DNA of 6,604 bases from Coriobacteriaceae bacterium (GTDB taxonomy: Bacteria > Actinomycetota > Coriobacteriia > Coriobacteriales > Eggerthellaceae): assembly GCA_015062635.1 (NCBI GenBank), contig SUUF01000003.1, positions 45,726 to 52,329 on the forward strand, read 5' to 3'. Below the pieces are notes generated by a model, which worked only from the letters and a program-made list of their open reading frames with translations, did no database searches and had not been told where the DNA came from. Below, piece by piece: positions 5,097 through 6,604 of this stretch; positions within the stretch are counted from its first letter, which is position 1; each line of letters begins with the position of its first letter. Made by a program: the position numbers and the translations under genes.

Positions 5097-6338
5097 CTAC
5101 AGCAGCTGCCCGATGAGCCCGGCGATGCGCTCATAGGCTTTCGGGCGGTCGAATTCGTCTTCGGCCACCTGGCGTGCACGGACTCCCATCACCCGACGCG
5201 CATCGTCATCGGCCATCAGCGCCTCGAAGGCACCCGCCAACTCGGCAACATCCCCGGCCACGACGTTCACGCCGAAGCCGTCAGATGCCGTCTTCGCGCG
5301 CATCTCGGGGCTGCTTCCCGTGTTCACCATCGGCTTGCCGGCGGCCAGGTAGTCCCCGATCTTCGTCACGATGGACTGCGGCGCATCCTTCACGAGCGAG
5401 TTCAGCGTCACGTCGCTCTTCGTGAGATAAGCTGCCATCAGGGCATAGGGGGTGTAACCCACGAAGTCGACCGGCGCATTCAGCCGTGCGGCCAACTCCT
5501 CGAGCTTCTCGCGGTCGGGGCCGTCGCCGAGCACCTTCACGCGGAACCCGGGGTGTGCGGGCGCGAGGGCCGCAGCGGCTTTCACCGTGGTCGCGAGGTC
5601 GTAGCTCGCGCCGAGCGTGCCGGCATAGGCAACCCAGAATTCGCCGTCGGGCTTTGCGACCTCGGCGGCATGCGCGGCAACGCCCGCGTCGAATTCAGCC
5701 AAGTCGTTTCCCACATAGCAGGTGACATGCGCGTAAGGCGCCTCCCGGTCGGCCGCGGGCCGTGCCGCGTATTCATCGGAGGTTCCCACCGCGCCCGCAA
5801 GCAGGTTGTACACCTCATGCGCATCGCGCGCGAACCCATGGAAGGCCACATCCGAGAGAACAGGCACGTCCACCACCATGCGCATGGCCTCGGGCCACAG
5901 GTCGTTGATGTCGGCCACATAGGGAATGCCCTGCTCATGCGCCGCCTGCGCGCAGGCGAGCGCCACGTCGTTGGGCGGGATCTCGGAATAGATGAGGGCG
6001 TATTCCCCCGCATGCTCGCGGAAATAGTCGCGCATGCCCCGCGCCGCCACCGCATGGCTGCGGATGCGCCGCAAGTCGAGGTTGCGCGTGTAGCCGGGCT
6101 CCCAGATGAACACGATGTTGTACGGCAGCCCTCGGTATTGGGCGGAATCCACATCGCGCTGCGCCTTGTCCCAATGCTGGAAGCTCGAGGTGATCAAATC
6201 GACCTCGTATCCCTTCCCCACCAGGAATTCCGACAGGAAACGAAAGCGCGTGTAGCCGCGGGTCTCGTCGCCAAGCTTCACGCCCATCGTGACGACGGCG
6301 ATTCTCTTTCGGATGTTGACGCTAGCGGATGCAGGCAT
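5097..6338 (-). CDS. Family 4-like (GT-B) glycosyltransferase
   Basis: A predicted 413-residue GT-B glycosyltransferase. The N-terminal Rossmann-like half begins with RKRIAVVTMGVKLGDETRGY (10-29) and includes RFLSEFLVGKGYEVDLITSS (33-52) and YVADINDLWPEAM (140-152). The C-terminal donor-binding half has VAYAGTLGASYDL (236-248), RVKVLGDGPDREKLEEL (266-282), VDFVGYTP (290-297) and TKIGDYLAAGKPMVNTG (325-341), corresponding to the GT4 pattern ahead of the second acidic residue. Asp329 stands where many GT4 enzymes have Glu. There is no signal peptide, so it is cytoplasmic or peripheral. The ATG at 6338 is preferred because homology-like sequence begins soon after and the extension to a GTG at 6395 has no ribosome binding site or recognisable sequence; the site before 6338 is weak (GAGCGAGC). 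It is probably the first gene of its transcript, followed by the VanZ-like gene. Donor and acceptor cannot be inferred. Confidence 0.9.
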   Translation of the reverse strand: MPASASVNIRKRIAVVTMGVKLGDETRGYTRFRFLSEFLVGKGYEVDLITSSFQHWDKAQRDVDSAQYRGLPYNIVFIWEPGYTRNLDLRRIRSHAVAARGMRDYFREHAGEYALIYSEIPPNDVALACAQAAHEQGIPYVADINDLWPEAMRMVVDVPVLSDVAFHGFARDAHEVYNLLAGAVGTSDEYAARPAADREAPYAHVTCYVGNDLAEFDAGVAAHAAEVAKPDGEFWVAYAGTLGASYDLATTVKAAAALAPAHPGFRVKVLGDGPDREKLEELAARLNAPVDFVGYTPYALMAAYLTKSDVTLNSLVKDAPQSIVTKIGDYLAAGKPMVNTGSSPEMRAKTASDGFGVNVVAGDVAELAGAFEALMADDDARRVMGVRARQVAEDEFDRPKAYERIAGLIGQLL

Positions 6339-6492
6339 GCTCGCTCGTTTCTCTCGGCTTGAATGGCAAATACGTGCGAATCCATTGTGAAGCACCGATA
6401 TGCACGCCCTATGAATGCAAGGAAACTCCGCAACACCCTGGCAGGGGAAAGGGGAATCTGACGCTCGGAGGGACGCAGCGGTGCGGGCCCTC
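6339..6492 (-). other. Leader region upstream of the glycosyltransferase
   Basis: About 150 bp without a supported gene, lying between the G-rich repeats and the glycosyltransferase start. It should contain the promoter for the glycosyltransferase/VanZ pair, but I cannot pick a convincing -35/-10 pair. Confidence 0.4.
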
Positions 6493-6504
6493 TGCCGTAT
6501 CGAA

Positions 6505-6529
6505 GGGTCGTGGGTCGTGGGTCGTGGGG
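6505..6529 (+). promoter_or_regulatory. G-quadruplex-type motif 1
   Basis: Four G-runs (6505-6507, 6512-6514, 6519-6521, 6526-6529) are separated by three identical TCGT loops on the + strand, a textbook G3N4 pattern. A fifth run (6534-6537) could substitute. It lies about 170-190 bp before the glycosyltransferase start, on the template strand for that gene. Confidence 0.6.
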
Positions 6530-6549
6530 TTGCGGGGTTGCCGTATCGA

Positions 6550-6577
6550 GGGGTCGCGGGTTCGCGGGGTTGCGGGG
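6550..6577 (+). promoter_or_regulatory. G-quadruplex-type motif 2
   Basis: Runs at 6550-6553, 6558-6560, 6566-6569 and 6574-6577, with loops TCGC, TTCGC and TTGC, give a second intramolecular quadruplex motif inside the 40-bp unit. Because it is in the unit, each further copy of the array would add another. Confidence 0.55.
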
Positions 6578-6604
6578 TTGCCGTATCGAGGGGTCGCGGG
6601 TTCG

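Larger units (their letters stand above)
6493..6604. repeat. G-rich tandem repeat with 40-bp unit, cut by the window edge
   Basis: Three units begin with TGCCGTATCGA at 6493, 6539 and 6579. The second is 40 bp (6539-6578). The third matches it base for base over the 26 bp available before the window ends. The first is a 46-bp variant with three GGGTCGT blocks in place of the middle part. The array evidently continues to the right. Near-identity of units two and three suggests recent expansion or active homogenisation. Confidence 0.88.

Noticed and set aside
4788..6362. 524-codon + strand reading frame opposite the VanZ-like and glycosyltransferase genes
   Set aside because: It crosses two real genes and their junction, and its composition is that of a reverse-complement frame. 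Its length is explained by GC bias reducing stop codons.
6339..6395. GTG start at 6395 for the glycosyltransferase
   Set aside because: No ribosome binding site precedes it and the extra 19 residues are unlike the family; the ATG at 6338 is more likely.

Overview
The window is GC-rich, and all six genes I can support lie on the minus strand, so they read from right to left. Strong G/C third-position bias, an OmpR-type regulator that closely resembles actinobacterial GlnR, and a type I-alpha-sized glutamine synthetase-like protein together point to a high-GC Actinomycetota genome. A gut coriobacterium such as an Eggerthellaceae member is a plausible host, but that is inference from general appearance.

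In transcription order, the right edge (6493-6604) is a G-rich tandem repeat with a 40-bp unit that runs off the window. Each unit carries a G-quadruplex-type motif. A leader of about 150 bp follows, then a family 4-like glycosyltransferase (5097-6338) and a VanZ-family membrane protein (4391-5080). A 338-bp gene-free stretch (4053-4390) holds a perfect 12-bp-stem palindrome, two exact tandem repeats built from the same sequence, and a likely promoter for the next gene. After it come a DegT/DnrJ/EryC1/StrS sugar aminotransferase (2766-4052) and a small PglC-like phosphoglycosyl transferase (2080-2757), tightly coupled. A 49-bp spacer with an extended -10 promoter then leads to a glutamine synthetase-like enzyme (696-2030) and a GlnR-like atypical response regulator (19-687), also tightly coupled.

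The right and middle parts look like a surface-glycan locus. The aminotransferase would make a nucleotide-activated amino sugar, the phosphoglycosyl transferase would load a sugar phosphate onto undecaprenyl phosphate, and the glycosyltransferase would extend it. The dehydratase and acetyltransferase expected for a bacillosamine-type sugar are not in the window. The left part looks like a nitrogen or amine metabolism operon controlled by its own regulator.

The observation most worth following is that the glutamine synthetase-like protein keeps its metal and ATP/glutamate framework but has changed three of the five residues that bind ammonium in GSI enzymes (Ser53 to Cys, Tyr179 to Ser, Glu327 to Asp, Salmonella numbering). 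It has also lost Asn264 and the Bacillus feedback residue Arg62. This suggests that it glutamylates an amine other than ammonia, or works as a sensor, next to a GlnR-like regulator.
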